Below, piece after piece: positions 16,159 to 24,469 of a stretch of DNA of 64,000 bases. A program made the translations under genes and the position numbers. The first letter of the stretch is position 1; each line of letters opens with the position of its first letter. This DNA is from Acidimicrobiales bacterium (GTDB taxonomy: Bacteria > Actinomycetota > Acidimicrobiia > Acidimicrobiales > Iamiaceae), in NCBI GenBank assembly GCA_030448105.1, contig JAUJNP010000001.1, positions 55,465-119,464 on the forward strand, given 5' to 3'. The notes under the pieces are model-generated. The model was not told where the DNA came from. It saw only the letters and a list, made by a program, of their open reading frames with translations, and searched no databases.

Positions 16159-17481
16159 GTGACCAGCGACCCCCGAGACCAACCCCCGTCGGCTCCCGAC
16201 CCGCGCCACACCTACGTGCTCGACACGTCGGTGCTGCTGTCGGACCCCCGGGCCCTGCTGCGCTTCGAAGAGCACGACGTGGTGCTACCGGTCGTCGTGC
16301 TCATGGAGCTGGAGGCCAAGCGCCAGCACAGCGAGCTCGGTTGGGCCGCCCGCGAGGCACTGCGGCTGCTCGAGCGGTTCCGGGTGGAGCACGGCTCGCT
16401 CACCGAGCCGCTGCCGGCCACCGACCGCGGCGGCACCATCCGGGTCGAGCTCAACCACCAGGACCGGGCCGGCCTGCCCCCGTCCCTGCGCTCCGACGAC
16501 AACGACCATCGCATCCTCGCGGTGGCCGCCAACCTGGCCGGCGAGGGCCGGGCCGTCACCGTGGTCACCAAGGACCTGCCGCTCCGGCTCAAGGCCAGCA
16601 TCGTGGGCCTGGCCGCCGACGAGTACCGCAACGAGCAGGTCCGCGACGCGGGCTGGACCGGCTACCGCGAGCTGGACGTCGACCAGGACGTGGTCGACGA
16701 GCTCTTCGCGGCGCGGGTGGTCGACCTCGCCGAGGCGAGGGATCTGCCCGTCAACACGGGCGTCACCCTCGTGAGCGGCTCCCAGTCCGGTCTCGGGCGG
16801 GTGCGCGCCGACAAGCGCGTGCACCTGGTCAGGGGTGACCGCTCTCTGTTCGACGTGCGGGGCCGGAGCGTGGAGCAGCGCATCGCCCTCGACCTGCTGG
16901 CCGACCCCGACGTCGGCATCGTCAGCCTCGGCGGCAGCGCCGGCACGGGCAAGAGCGTGCTCGCCCTGGCCGCCGGCCTCGACGCCGTGCTCGAGCAGCA
17001 GAGCCACAAGCGGATCCTCGTGTTCCGCCCCCTGTACGCGGTCGGCGGCCAGGAGCTGGGCTTCCTGCCCGGAGACCGCGACGAGAAGATGTCACCGTGG
17101 GGCGCCGCCGTGTTCGACGCCCTCGACGTGATAGCCGGTCCCCAGGTGGTCGAGGAGGTGCTCGGCCGCGACCTGCTCGAGGTGCTTCCCCTGACCCACA
17201 TCCGAGGGCGGAGCCTCACCGACACCTTCGCCATCATCGACGAAGCCCAGAACCTCGAGCGCCAGGTGCTGCTCACCGCCCTGTCGCGGCTGGGCGAGGG
17301 GAGCCGGGTGGTGCTCACCCACGATGTCGCCCAGCGCGACAACCTCCGCATCGGACGCCACGACGGGATCGCTTCGGTGATCTCGGCCCTCCGCGGCCGC
17401 CCGCTGTTCGGCCACGTCACCCTGAGCCGCTCCGAGCGCAGCCCGGTGGCGGCGCTGGTCACCAGCCTCCTCGAGGACTGA
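16159..17481 (+). CDS. PIN-PhoH fusion protein (PhoH2-type ATPase/RNase)
   Basis: 440 aa from a GTG at 16159. The N-terminal PIN RNase domain starts at [20 protein letters not shown], where Asp of LDTSVL is the first metal residue. It continues with VVLMELEAK and [13 protein letters not shown]. The C-terminal PhoH domain has a P-loop [19 protein letters not shown] and a Walker [11 protein letters not shown], followed by [17 protein letters not shown]. PhoH2 proteins are RNA-unwinding, RNA-cleaving ATPases. In mycobacteria they pair with a small antitoxin-like upstream gene; I see none here. A strong hairpin follows the stop. Confidence 0.93.
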   Translation: MTSDPRDQPPSAPDPRHTYVLDTSVLLSDPRALLRFEEHDVVLPVVVLMELEAKRQHSELGWAAREALRLLERFRVEHGSLTEPLPATDRGGTIRVELNHQDRAGLPPSLRSDDNDHRILAVAANLAGEGRAVTVVTKDLPLRLKASIVGLAADEYRNEQVRDAGWTGYRELDVDQDVVDELFAARVVDLAEARDLPVNTGVTLVSGSQSGLGRVRADKRVHLVRGDRSLFDVRGRSVEQRIALDLLADPDVGIVSLGGSAGTGKSVLALAAGLDAVLEQQSHKRILVFRPLYAVGGQELGFLPGDRDEKMSPWGAAVFDALDVIAGPQVVEEVLGRDLLEVLPLTHIRGRSLTDTFAIIDEAQNLERQVLLTALSRLGEGSRVVLTHDVAQRDNLRIGRHDGIASVISALRGRPLFGHVTLSRSERSPVAALVTSLLED

Positions 17482-17510
17482 GGCTCCCCCATCACATCGG
17501 CGGGGGAGCC
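17482..17510 (+). terminator. Hairpin after the PIN-PhoH gene
   Basis: A perfect 9-bp stem GGCTCCCCC / GGGGGAGCC is separated by an 11-nt loop and begins directly at the stop codon of the phoH gene. No T-run follows, as is common in high-GC actinobacteria. It probably ends or attenuates transcription before the whiB promoter. Confidence 0.65.
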
Positions 17511-17615
17511 CATCAGCCGGGGAGATGGTGCCCATCGCAGGAAACCGTCCCGATGATCGGCCGCCGGCGGGGGCGGCTCCGTACCCTTGTCGGTACCCGC
17601 TCCGGGAGACGCTCC

Positions 17616-17915
17616 ATGGCCGTCGAGTTCGACGTCGAGATCAGGGCCGACAGGTGGATGGAGCAGGGCGCGTGCCGGGGCCTCACCGAGCTGTTCTTCG
17701 CTCCCCATGCCGAACGGCCCCAGGCCCGGGCCCGGCGCGAGGGCGCCGCCCGCCTGGTGTGCCAGGTCTGCCCGGTCATCTTCGAGTGCCGGCGCCACGC
17801 GCGGGTGAACCTCGAGTACGGGTTCTGGGGCGGCGAATCCGAGGAGGAGCGGGCGGCGGCGGGCTACTCGGTGCCGGCGCCGATCGGCGGTCGCAACCGC
17901 CGCCACGCCATCTGA
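17616..17915 (+). CDS. WhiB-family iron-sulfur transcription factor
   Basis: 99 aa. The four cluster cysteines are present: Cys20 in GACRG and the C-x-x-C-x-x-x-x-x-C block VCQVCPVIFECRRHA (Cys49, 52, 58). The turn motif GFWGGESEEER follows, then a basic tail GRNRRHAI for DNA contact. WhiB proteins bind a 4Fe-4S cluster and the principal sigma factor, and regulate stress and development genes. The protein most resembles WhiB1/WhiB2-type small members, but the subgroup is not certain. GGGAG lies 7 nt before the ATG at 17616. Strong evidence for an actinobacterial host. Confidence 0.93.
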   Translation: MAVEFDVEIRADRWMEQGACRGLTELFFAPHAERPQARARREGAARLVCQVCPVIFECRRHARVNLEYGFWGGESEEERAAAGYSVPAPIGGRNRRHAI

Positions 17916-17984
17916 CCCACCATCCGCCACCGAAGTCGGGCTCCTTCCTAGCCTGGCCGTGACCGGGGTGAAGAGGAGGGGCCG

Positions 17985-18623
17985 ATGGGCCGTCGACCGA
18001 CCGTCTACGGGCTCGACATAGAGACCGACACCACCGAGAACGGCCTCGACCCGCGGGTGGCCCAGGTGCTCACCATCGCGTTGTCGAGCCCCGGCCACGA
18101 CGAGGTCTTCTCCGGCCGGGAGTCCACCTTGCTGCTCGACGTGGACCGGCGCCTGGCCGAGCTGCCGCCCGGCGTGATCGCCACCTGGAACGGCGCCGCC
18201 TTCGACCTGCCCTTCATCGCCGACCGGGCCGCCGTGCACGGCCTCGAGCTCGGGCTGCGCCTCCAGCTCGACCCGTCCATGTCGATGCGGCGGGCGCCAC
18301 TGCCCGGCCACCGGGGTGCCTACCGGGGCGGCTGGTACGCCCACGGCCACCTCGACGCCTACCGCCTCTACCGCGGCGACGTCGGGCCCGCCCTGCGGGT
18401 GTCGTGCTCGCTCAAGTCGATCGCCCGGTTGGTGGGCCTGGCACCGCTCGAGGTCGACCGGTCCCGCATCCACGACCTCAGCAACGAGGCCCTGCACGCC
18501 TACGCCTCCTCGGACGCCCGCCTGGCCCGCGTCCTCACCGAGCGGCGCTGGCCATCGGCCAGCCGCTTCGTCGACCGCGTGGTCCCACCGTCGGCCGGCG
18601 ACCTGGGAGCCGCCTCCGCCTGA
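17985..18623 (+). CDS. DnaQ/PolB-like 3'-5' exonuclease-fold protein
   Basis: 212 aa. Three exonuclease motifs of the RNase H fold are seen: YGLDIETDT (Exo I, D-x-E), ATWNGAAFDLPFI (Exo II, N-G-x-x-F-D) and YASSDARLA (Exo III, Y-x-x-x-D). This pattern fits the DEDDy class, like the predicted exonuclease of PolB or YprB. It probably trims single-stranded DNA or RNA in the cytosol; the substrate is unknown. A good Shine-Dalgarno GAGGAGGGG precedes the ATG. The gene precedes an unrelated hypothetical gene. Confidence 0.82.
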   Translation: MGRRPTVYGLDIETDTTENGLDPRVAQVLTIALSSPGHDEVFSGRESTLLLDVDRRLAELPPGVIATWNGAAFDLPFIADRAAVHGLELGLRLQLDPSMSMRRAPLPGHRGAYRGGWYAHGHLDAYRLYRGDVGPALRVSCSLKSIARLVGLAPLEVDRSRIHDLSNEALHAYASSDARLARVLTERRWPSASRFVDRVVPPSAGDLGAASA

Positions 18624-18743
18624 CCGGCCCCGGGGCCGCTCTGGCTGCGGTCCTGTCACACCCCCGGGCCACACTGGGGCCCGAGGTTCGCGATCCCTCG
18701 TGTCGCACGGTCGCCGACTGCCCCCCGTCGTCGGAGACCTGCC

Positions 18744-19589
18744 GTGCCCACGCCCACCCACCTCGCCCGCGGTGAACTGCTGCCCGGCCTGCTCGAGCGC
18801 CTCGACGAGTCCCTCGGACACCACGCCGGCGCCAAGCTCATCCGTCTCCACACCGACCACGTCGGCTTCACCGTCGGCGTGTTGGACCTGCCCGGAGGCG
18901 TGCACCCCGTCGACGTCGTGCTCGGCGTCTCCGCCGACCCCGACTGGGAGGGCGCGGGCCTGGTGGCCGACGCCACCGCGTGGTCCACCGACCCGGCCGC
19001 TGACCGCGACCCGACCCGGGTCCGCCTCCTCCACGTCGTCGACCGCTCGGGCGCCAGCGCCAGCCGGCTGCGTCCCCTCACCGGCGACGGGCCGGTCCTG
19101 TCGCCCACCGAGCCGGAGGGCCACGTCGACGACGCCTGCCGGCGCATCCTGGGGCTCCCCACCGCGGCGCCGCCGTCCTGCCCCGCAGCCTGGCAGGCGG
19201 TCGCCTGGCTCAGCCAGATCCACGCCGCCGCCCTGCTGCACCCGGCACGCCGGTGGGGCTGGCCCGCTCTCACCGCTTGCCACCCCGCCGCGGCCGACCT
19301 GGGCCCGAGCCCCACCCCAGCCGAGCTCATCACCGACGGCCGGCGCATGGCCGCCACCACATGGGACGAGGTGCGCCTCGCGGTGGCCGGCGGGCACCAG
19401 CGCGTCGGTGAGGTCTCCGCGGAGGTGGCGGCGTGGATGGACGCCGGCATGTTCGCCCGTTGGCTCTTCGCCCAGCACGCCGATCCCCGCGACGTGGTGG
19501 CCGACCTCGTCCACCTGGTGGGCGAGGGCGAGCTGAGCCGGGTGGCCGAAGTCATCGCCGCCTGGGGGGTCGACCCGCGGGGCCTGTGA
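18744..19589 (+). CDS. Hypothetical protein, possibly actinobacterial conserved
   Basis: 281 aa from a GTG at 18744 with a coherent alpha/beta pattern. Residues ~25-70 (AKLIRLHTDHVGFTVGVLDLPGGVHPVDVVLG) look like beta-strands. Residues ~145-270 are helical (PAAWQAVAWLSQIHAAALLH and VAAWMDAGMFARWLFAQHAD). No family motif, signal peptide or membrane span is recognised. Codon use is like its neighbours. It is read alone, with a palindrome CGGCCCCGGGGCCG 105 bp upstream. It lies between the exonuclease and the surface protein. Confidence 0.6.
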   Translation: MPTPTHLARGELLPGLLERLDESLGHHAGAKLIRLHTDHVGFTVGVLDLPGGVHPVDVVLGVSADPDWEGAGLVADATAWSTDPAADRDPTRVRLLHVVDRSGASASRLRPLTGDGPVLSPTEPEGHVDDACRRILGLPTAAPPSCPAAWQAVAWLSQIHAAALLHPARRWGWPALTACHPAAADLGPSPTPAELITDGRRMAATTWDEVRLAVAGGHQRVGEVSAEVAAWMDAGMFARWLFAQHADPRDVVADLVHLVGEGELSRVAEVIAAWGVDPRGL

Positions 19590-19707
19590 CGACGACCCTT
19601 GCCTCGGCGGTCGCGTGGTGCCACACTCGGCCGCCACGAGCGGCCCCCGGCCGTCGTCGGCACTGTGAGGCGCCGACCCCACCTGTCCTACCCGAGGGGT
19701 CGCGTCC

Positions 19708-21624
19708 ATGTCTGTCCTCCGCCGATGCCGGCGCGTGCTGCCGGCTGTCGCCGTCGTCGTCGGCCTCTCGGCCTCCCTCACCCTCGCCCCCGAGGACAGC
19801 GTGGGGGCGGTGGTGGTCCGCCACCGGGGCTTCGCCGGCCGGGTCGACGGCGATCCCGGCTGGTTCGGCAGCTTCTCCCTCGCCGGCATCGGGCCCGCCT
19901 GGTGCATCGACAACGGCCTGGTGGCCCCCGACGCCGATCTCGGCTACCAGCCCATCGACCTGTCCGAGATGGCCGGGGACACGAGAGCGGCCCTGGCCTG
20001 GCTGGTGGGCAGCCGTGGCCCGGCCACCGACGACGTCGGTGCCGCCGGCCTGGCACTGGCGGCCCACCACCTGGTCGGCGCCCGCTACCCGTCGGGCCCG
20101 CTCGACGTCCACCGGCTCACGCCCGCGGCGATGGTGGGCTTCGGCCCTTCCGCCGCCGCGGTGGTGGCCGCCGCCCGGGCGGCGGTCGACGACGCCACCG
20201 CCCATGCGCACCTGCGCGGGCCCTACCGTCTCACCCTGGGGGCGAGCGCGGTGCCCGCCGGCGCCGCCGGCCGGGCCACCGCCACCGTCACCGACGGCCG
20301 AGGCAACCCCGTGGTTGGTGTGGCCGTGCGCTTCGGGCTGGCCGGCGCCACCGCCAGGGGGGCGACCACCCTCACCACCGACGCCCACGGCGTGGCCGTG
20401 GTCGGCTTCCGGGCCGGAGCGGGCGACAACGCCATCGACGCGCGGGCCACGCTCCCCGACCTCGCCCTCGCCGCCTACGCCCCCACCCGCTCACCGGCCC
20501 AACGGGTCATCCGTCCCCGTCGAGTCGAGGTGCGCGGGCGGGCTGCGTTCGCCGCCACCCCGCCCCCGGGCACCGTACAGATCCACAAGGAGGGCGACGC
20601 CGAGGCGTGGGTGCCCGTCGCCGGCGCCCGCTTCGAGGTGGCCGCGACCAAGGCGGATGGGCACCCCGGCCCGGTGGTGGCCACGCTGGTCACCGACCAT
20701 CGGGGCGACACGCCCACGGTGCGGCTGTCGCCCGGCCGATACGTGGTGCGGGAGGCGGCGCCGCCGGCCGGCTACCAGGCGGCCGGCCCCTGGCCCCTCA
20801 CCCTCGCCCCCGGCCAGCGGGCGGTGCTGCGGGCGCCCAACGCCGCCGTGCGAGGTCGCGCCTCGATCGAGAAGGTGGACGCCGTCACCGGCCGGCCACT
20901 GGCCGGAGCCCGGCTTCGCCTGGCCTACGACGCCGACCGCGACGGGTCCTTCGAGACGGCGTTGGCACCGATCCGCACCTCCCGCCGGCCCACCGTCCGC
21001 CACGACCTTCTTCCCGGCCGTTACCGGCTGCTCGAGGTGCGGGCACCCGACGGCTACCTCATCGCCGACCAGCCGGTCGACTTCGAGGTGACGGGGGGGC
21101 GCACCGCCACGGTTCGGGTGCAGGACCAGCCCCGCCCCGCCCCGCCACCGACGACCACCCCGCCACCGACCACCCCGCCACCGACCACCCCGCCACCGAC
21201 CACCCCACCACCGACCACCCCACCACCGACCACCCCACCACCGACCACCCCCCCCCCGACCACCCCACCCCCGACCCCCCCACCACCGACCCCCCCCCCA
21301 CCGACCACCCCACCACCGACCACACAGCCACCGTCCACCCCACCGCCGACCACGCCGGTCCCGCCACCGGCTCCGCCGGTCCCACCATCGACCACCACTG
21401 CGCCCACCACCCTGGGCCCACCACCCGTCACCGTCACCGCCCCCACGCCGACACCCACGCCCACGACGGCCGCCACCCCGCCGAGCCCGGCGCTGGCTCG
21501 CACGGGCACGCCCATCGCTGGGCTGCTCGCCCTGGGCGCCGGGCTGTGCCTGCTCGGATCGTCGGCCTGCGCCGCCGGCCGGCGGCGGCGACCTGCTGCG
21601 GAGGCGGTGGGCCGACCTCGGTAG
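19708..21624 (+). CDS. Large secreted surface protein with Cna-B/SpaA-like domains and LARTG sorting signal
   Basis: 638 aa. A signal peptide (residues 1-33, with AVVVGLSASLTLA) opens the protein. A region of ~150 residues with a TQXA-like start (FSLAGIGPAWCIDNG) may form an internal thioester-like domain. Then come a bacterial Ig-like segment (GRATATVTDGRGNPVVGVAV) and two SpaA/Cna-B-like domains (PGTVQIHKEGDAEAWVPVAG and GRASIEKVDAVTGRPLAGAR). About 75 residues of PPPTT repeats form a stalk. The C-terminus has LARTG, a hydrophobic span and GRRRR, a class E (LAxTG) sortase signal. It is probably covalently anchored to peptidoglycan as an adhesin or pilin-like stalk. No sortase gene is in the window. 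Confidence 0.88.
   Translation: MSVLRRCRRVLPAVAVVVGLSASLTLAPEDSVGAVVVRHRGFAGRVDGDPGWFGSFSLAGIGPAWCIDNGLVAPDADLGYQPIDLSEMAGDTRAALAWLVGSRGPATDDVGAAGLALAAHHLVGARYPSGPLDVHRLTPAAMVGFGPSAAAVVAAARAAVDDATAHAHLRGPYRLTLGASAVPAGAAGRATATVTDGRGNPVVGVAVRFGLAGATARGATTLTTDAHGVAVVGFRAGAGDNAIDARATLPDLALAAYAPTRSPAQRVIRPRRVEVRGRAAFAATPPPGTVQIHKEGDAEAWVPVAGARFEVAATKADGHPGPVVATLVTDHRGDTPTVRLSPGRYVVREAAPPAGYQAAGPWPLTLAPGQRAVLRAPNAAVRGRASIEKVDAVTGRPLAGARLRLAYDADRDGSFETALAPIRTSRRPTVRHDLLPGRYRLLEVRAPDGYLIADQPVDFEVTGGRTATVRVQDQPRPAPPPTTTPPPTTPPPTTPPPTTPPPTTPPPTTPPPTTPPPTTPPPTPPPPTPPPPTTPPPTTQPPSTPPPTTPVPPPAPPVPPSTTTAPTTLGPPPVTVTAPTPTPTPTTAATPPSPALARTGTPIAGLLALGAGLCLLGSSACAAGRRRRPAAEAVGRPR
21142..21357. repeat. 15-bp C-rich repeat encoding PPPTT in the surface protein
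   Basis: About 14 units of CCACCGACCACCCC(G/A) encode Pro-Pro-Thr-Thr-Pro. Several units have runs of C longer than seven (for example near 21249 and 21292). This is a wall-spanning, probably glycosylated stalk. Slippage inside the C runs would shift the frame and remove the sorting signal; whole-unit changes would lengthen or shorten the stalk. Confidence 0.85.
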
Positions 21625-21635
21625 ATTCGGGGTCC

Positions 21636-23186
21636 GTGGCCCCGGCTTCCCGTCCTTCCCCGCCACCCTCGCCCGACCGGCGCAAGCTCCTGGTCGCGCT
21701 CGGGTACACCGCCGCCAACGCCGCTGCGCTCGTCCGCTTCGGGGGGCGGGGCGAGGCCGGCCGATCCAGGCGGGCGGGCGACCAGGCGGGTGGCCCCGAC
21801 ATCCCTGCCTCGGTGAGGGGCGCCACCCCCCCGCCGCCCGACCACCACGTCTATGACCTGGTGGTCGCCGGCGGACGGGTGATCGACCCGGACTCGGGCT
21901 ATGACCGGGTGGCCGATGTGGGCATCGACGGCGAGCGGATCGTCACCATCAGCACGCAACGCCTGAAGGGACGGACGAGCATCGACGCCACCGCCAAGGT
22001 GGTGGCGCCCGGCTTCATCGACCTGCTCTCCTATGAGCCCGAGGACTACGGCGCCCGGTTCAAGGTGGCCGACGGGGTCACCACCAACCTGGGCATGCAC
22101 GGCATCAACGCCGACGCCGCCGACTTCTTCGCCCGCTTCACCGACAACTGCGTCGTCCACTTCGGCGGGGCGTTCGACAACCCGTGGATCCGGTCCACCC
22201 ACTTCGGCATCGACACCGGCGAGCAGGCATCGCCCACCCAGATCGGCGAGATGTCGGCCATGCTGGCCCAGCAGCTGGCCGACGGGTGGATCGGTGTGGA
22301 CTTCGAACCGGAGTACGCGCCGGGCACGTCCTTCGCCGAGATGACGTCGTTGGCGCTGGTGGCCAAGGCCCACGACGTCCCGTGCTTCTTCCACGGTCGC
22401 TTCTCGGCGGTCGGCACCAATCACCAGACCCTCGACGAGATCATCGCAGTGGCCAAGGAGACGGGCGCGGCGGTCCACGTCGAGCACATCATCAGCACCG
22501 GCGGCACCTTCGACATGGCCGGCTCGCTGGCCCGGGTGGCCGAGGCCCGGCGTGCCGGCTACGACGTGACCGCCTGCATGTACCCGTACGACTACTGGGC
22601 CACCTACCTGGGCTCCACCCGGTTCGCGCCGGGGTGGCAGGAGCGCTTCAATATCAGCTACGGCGACCTTCAGGTGGCCGGCACCACCGAGCGGCTCACC
22701 GAGTCGACCTTTCGCCAGTACCAGCAGGAGAACAAGCTGGCGGCCGCCTACGCCATCCCCGAGGAGGACGTGCGCACCGCCTTGCGCTCGGATCTGGTGA
22801 TGATCGGCAGCGACGCCATCTTGACCACCGGCAACAACCACCCCCGAGCCACCGGGTGCTTCGCCCGGACCCTGGGCCGCTACGTCCGCGACGAGCCGGT
22901 GATCGATCTGGTCGACGCCTTGGCCAAGATGACGATCATGCCGGCACGACGTCTCGAGCGACGGGCGCCGGCCCTCCGGCGCAAGGGCCGGCTCCAGCTC
23001 GGCGCCGATGCCGACATCACCGTGTTCGACCCGGCCACGGTGATCGACCGCTCAACCGTCGAGAACCCGGCGCAGGCGTCGGCCGGCATCGACCACGTCC
23101 TCATCCTCGGCCAGGTGGTGAAGACGCCCGACGGGGTCGACGAGTCGAAAAAGGTGGGTCGCCCGGTCACGGCCGTGCCTGCGTGA
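21636..23186 (+). CDS. N-acyl-D-amino-acid deacylase-type amidohydrolase
   Basis: 516 aa. The N-terminal ~65 residues are a low-complexity leader (possibly Tat or Sec, RRKLLVALGYTAANAAALVR). Then comes the amidohydrolase start YDLVVAGGRVIDPDSGYDRV, with DVGIDGERIVTIS. The metal-site region VVAPGFIDLLSYEPEDYGA replaces the usual H-x-H; I see FIDLL rather than FIDxHxH, so the canonical His pair is altered. Conserved EHIIST (~285), FHGRF (~253), GSDAILT and ALAKMTIMPARRL follow. The closest group is D-aminoacylase/D-glutamate deacetylase-like. The catalytic status needs care because of the missing H-x-H. GTG start at 21636. Confidence 0.72.
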   Translation: MAPASRPSPPPSPDRRKLLVALGYTAANAAALVRFGGRGEAGRSRRAGDQAGGPDIPASVRGATPPPPDHHVYDLVVAGGRVIDPDSGYDRVADVGIDGERIVTISTQRLKGRTSIDATAKVVAPGFIDLLSYEPEDYGARFKVADGVTTNLGMHGINADAADFFARFTDNCVVHFGGAFDNPWIRSTHFGIDTGEQASPTQIGEMSAMLAQQLADGWIGVDFEPEYAPGTSFAEMTSLALVAKAHDVPCFFHGRFSAVGTNHQTLDEIIAVAKETGAAVHVEHIISTGGTFDMAGSLARVAEARRAGYDVTACMYPYDYWATYLGSTRFAPGWQERFNISYGDLQVAGTTERLTESTFRQYQQENKLAAAYAIPEEDVRTALRSDLVMIGSDAILTTGNNHPRATGCFARTLGRYVRDEPVIDLVDALAKMTIMPARRLERRAPALRRKGRLQLGADADITVFDPATVIDRSTVENPAQASAGIDHVLILGQVVKTPDGVDESKKVGRPVTAVPA

Positions 23187-23965
23187 CCGACAACGAGCCG
23201 ACCCTCGAGGTCGACGCCGCCCTCGAACACCTTGCCGCCGTGCTCGGCGGCCGGCCCCACCGCCCCCAGATGCCCGCGTGCCCCCACTGCGTCAGCGCCG
23301 CCGACGTGCGGGCTCTGGCCGAACACCCCGATCGCATCCCGGCGCGGGTGATGGCACGCTACGCCCGCAAGGCACTCACCACCTGGGGCGAGCTCCCGGA
23401 CTTCCAGCGCCTGCTCCCCCGCCTCCTCGCCCTGACGGTCGCATCGGTGCCCGGCATCGACGCCACCGTGGTGGCGGGCAAGCTGGCGCTCTCGCGCTGG
23501 ACATCGTGGCCCGCCGCCGAGCGCGAGGCCGTCTCCGCCTTCTTCGTCGCCTGGTGGGCGGAGGGCCTCCACCTCCCGCCGGGTTCGCCGCGTCCCACTC
23601 CGGTGGACCGCCTCGACGCCCTCGCCTCCGCCACGTCCGACCTCGATGCACCGTTGTCGGAGTGGCACCGGCGGCTCAGCGCGGCGGACGCCGAGGTGCG
23701 GTTGACGGCGGCGCAGCATCTGGCCCACCTCGTGACCAGCTCGCGCTTCGACGCGGAGGACCCACGGGCCACCCGCCGGTTGCTGAGCGACCCGCGGGGC
23801 GACGGCGCGGACCGGCTGGCCGCGTGGCTGGAGGGGTCCACCACCGCCATCCAGCTCGAACGGGTCGTCTACGACTTCGCCGACGCCCGCCAGGCCGACC
23901 GGCTGGCGCAGGCCGAGGCCACCCTGGACCGCTACCGGGCGTCGCGGGCGGCGGCGGCCCGCTGA
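23183..23965 (+). CDS. Hypothetical protein with N-terminal CPHC motif
   Basis: 260 aa. The GTG at 23183 overlaps the stop of the amidohydrolase (GTGA), so they are likely co-translated. ACPHCVSAADVRALAEHP is an early C-x-x-C element, possibly a zinc pair. The rest is predominantly helical with a Trp-rich stretch (RWTSWPAAEREAVSAFF and VAWWAEGLHL). It ends in a helical repeat (QADRLAQAEATLDRYRASR). No family is recognised. It may be an accessory of the amidohydrolase. Confidence 0.6.
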   Translation: MTDNEPTLEVDAALEHLAAVLGGRPHRPQMPACPHCVSAADVRALAEHPDRIPARVMARYARKALTTWGELPDFQRLLPRLLALTVASVPGIDATVVAGKLALSRWTSWPAAEREAVSAFFVAWWAEGLHLPPGSPRPTPVDRLDALASATSDLDAPLSEWHRRLSAADAEVRLTAAQHLAHLVTSSRFDAEDPRATRRLLSDPRGDGADRLAAWLEGSTTAIQLERVVYDFADARQADRLAQAEATLDRYRASRAAAAR

Positions 23966-23993
23966 GGGGCGGGCGCGCGGAACGCGCCCGCTG

Positions 23994-24407
23994 TCAGCGG
24001 AGGCCGTCGCCGGGCCAGAAGCTGCGGAGGTGCTCGGCGAACTCGGCGGCCGAGGCCCCCTCCCCCGCCATCCCGTCGAGCAGGCCGTCGACCAGCATGC
24101 GGTAGAAGGACCGGCCCTCGGGTGGGGCCGCCGGTCCCCTGGCCCGGGCCGCCTCCTCCAGGCGCTGGGCCAACCGGTAGAACGCGTGGACCAGGTACTC
24201 GGCCACCTCCACCGCCACCGTGGTCTCCCAGGTGAAGTCCCGTCCGGTGCGGGCCAGGCCCTCCCACTCGTCCAGGTAGGAGGTGAAGGCGGCGGCCACG
24301 TCGGCCGGGAGCTGGTTGGCGGGGGCACCCCGCTCGATCACGTCGCGGGCGTAGCCGATGAACGCGAGGGCGCTGGCGGACGACACCGGACCGACGGCCA
24401 CGTGCAC
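23994..24407 (-). CDS. Small hypothetical helical protein
   Basis: 137 aa from a GTG at 24407. It is all-helical with ANQLPADVAAAFTSYLDEWE and EYLVHAFYRLAQRLEEAAR. The C-terminus carries EFAEHLRSFWPGDGLR. I do not recognise a family. It lies just downstream of the F420-dependent LLM gene on the same strand (62-bp gap). Normal codon use and a coherent amphipathic pattern support a real gene. Confidence 0.58.
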   Translation of the reverse strand: MHVAVGPVSSASALAFIGYARDVIERGAPANQLPADVAAAFTSYLDEWEGLARTGRDFTWETTVAVEVAEYLVHAFYRLAQRLEEAARARGPAAPPEGRSFYRMLVDGLLDGMAGEGASAAEFAEHLRSFWPGDGLR

Positions 24408-24469
24408 CGCGTCAGGCTATGCCCGGCTATGCCCGGCTCCGGGCGGGCCGACCGGGGCGGACCGGGCCG

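Noticed and set aside
13911-16838. A very long open frame (about 975 codons) on the plus strand across the HIT, PLP and transporter genes
   Set aside because: It is antisense to well-supported genes, lacks any family motif and reflects high GC at third positions. Only the short LutA relic within it has recognisable sequence.
16662-19913. A 1083-codon minus-strand frame opposite PIN-PhoH, WhiB, exonuclease and the hypothetical gene
   Set aside because: Antisense to genes with clear domain motifs; composition-driven open frame only.
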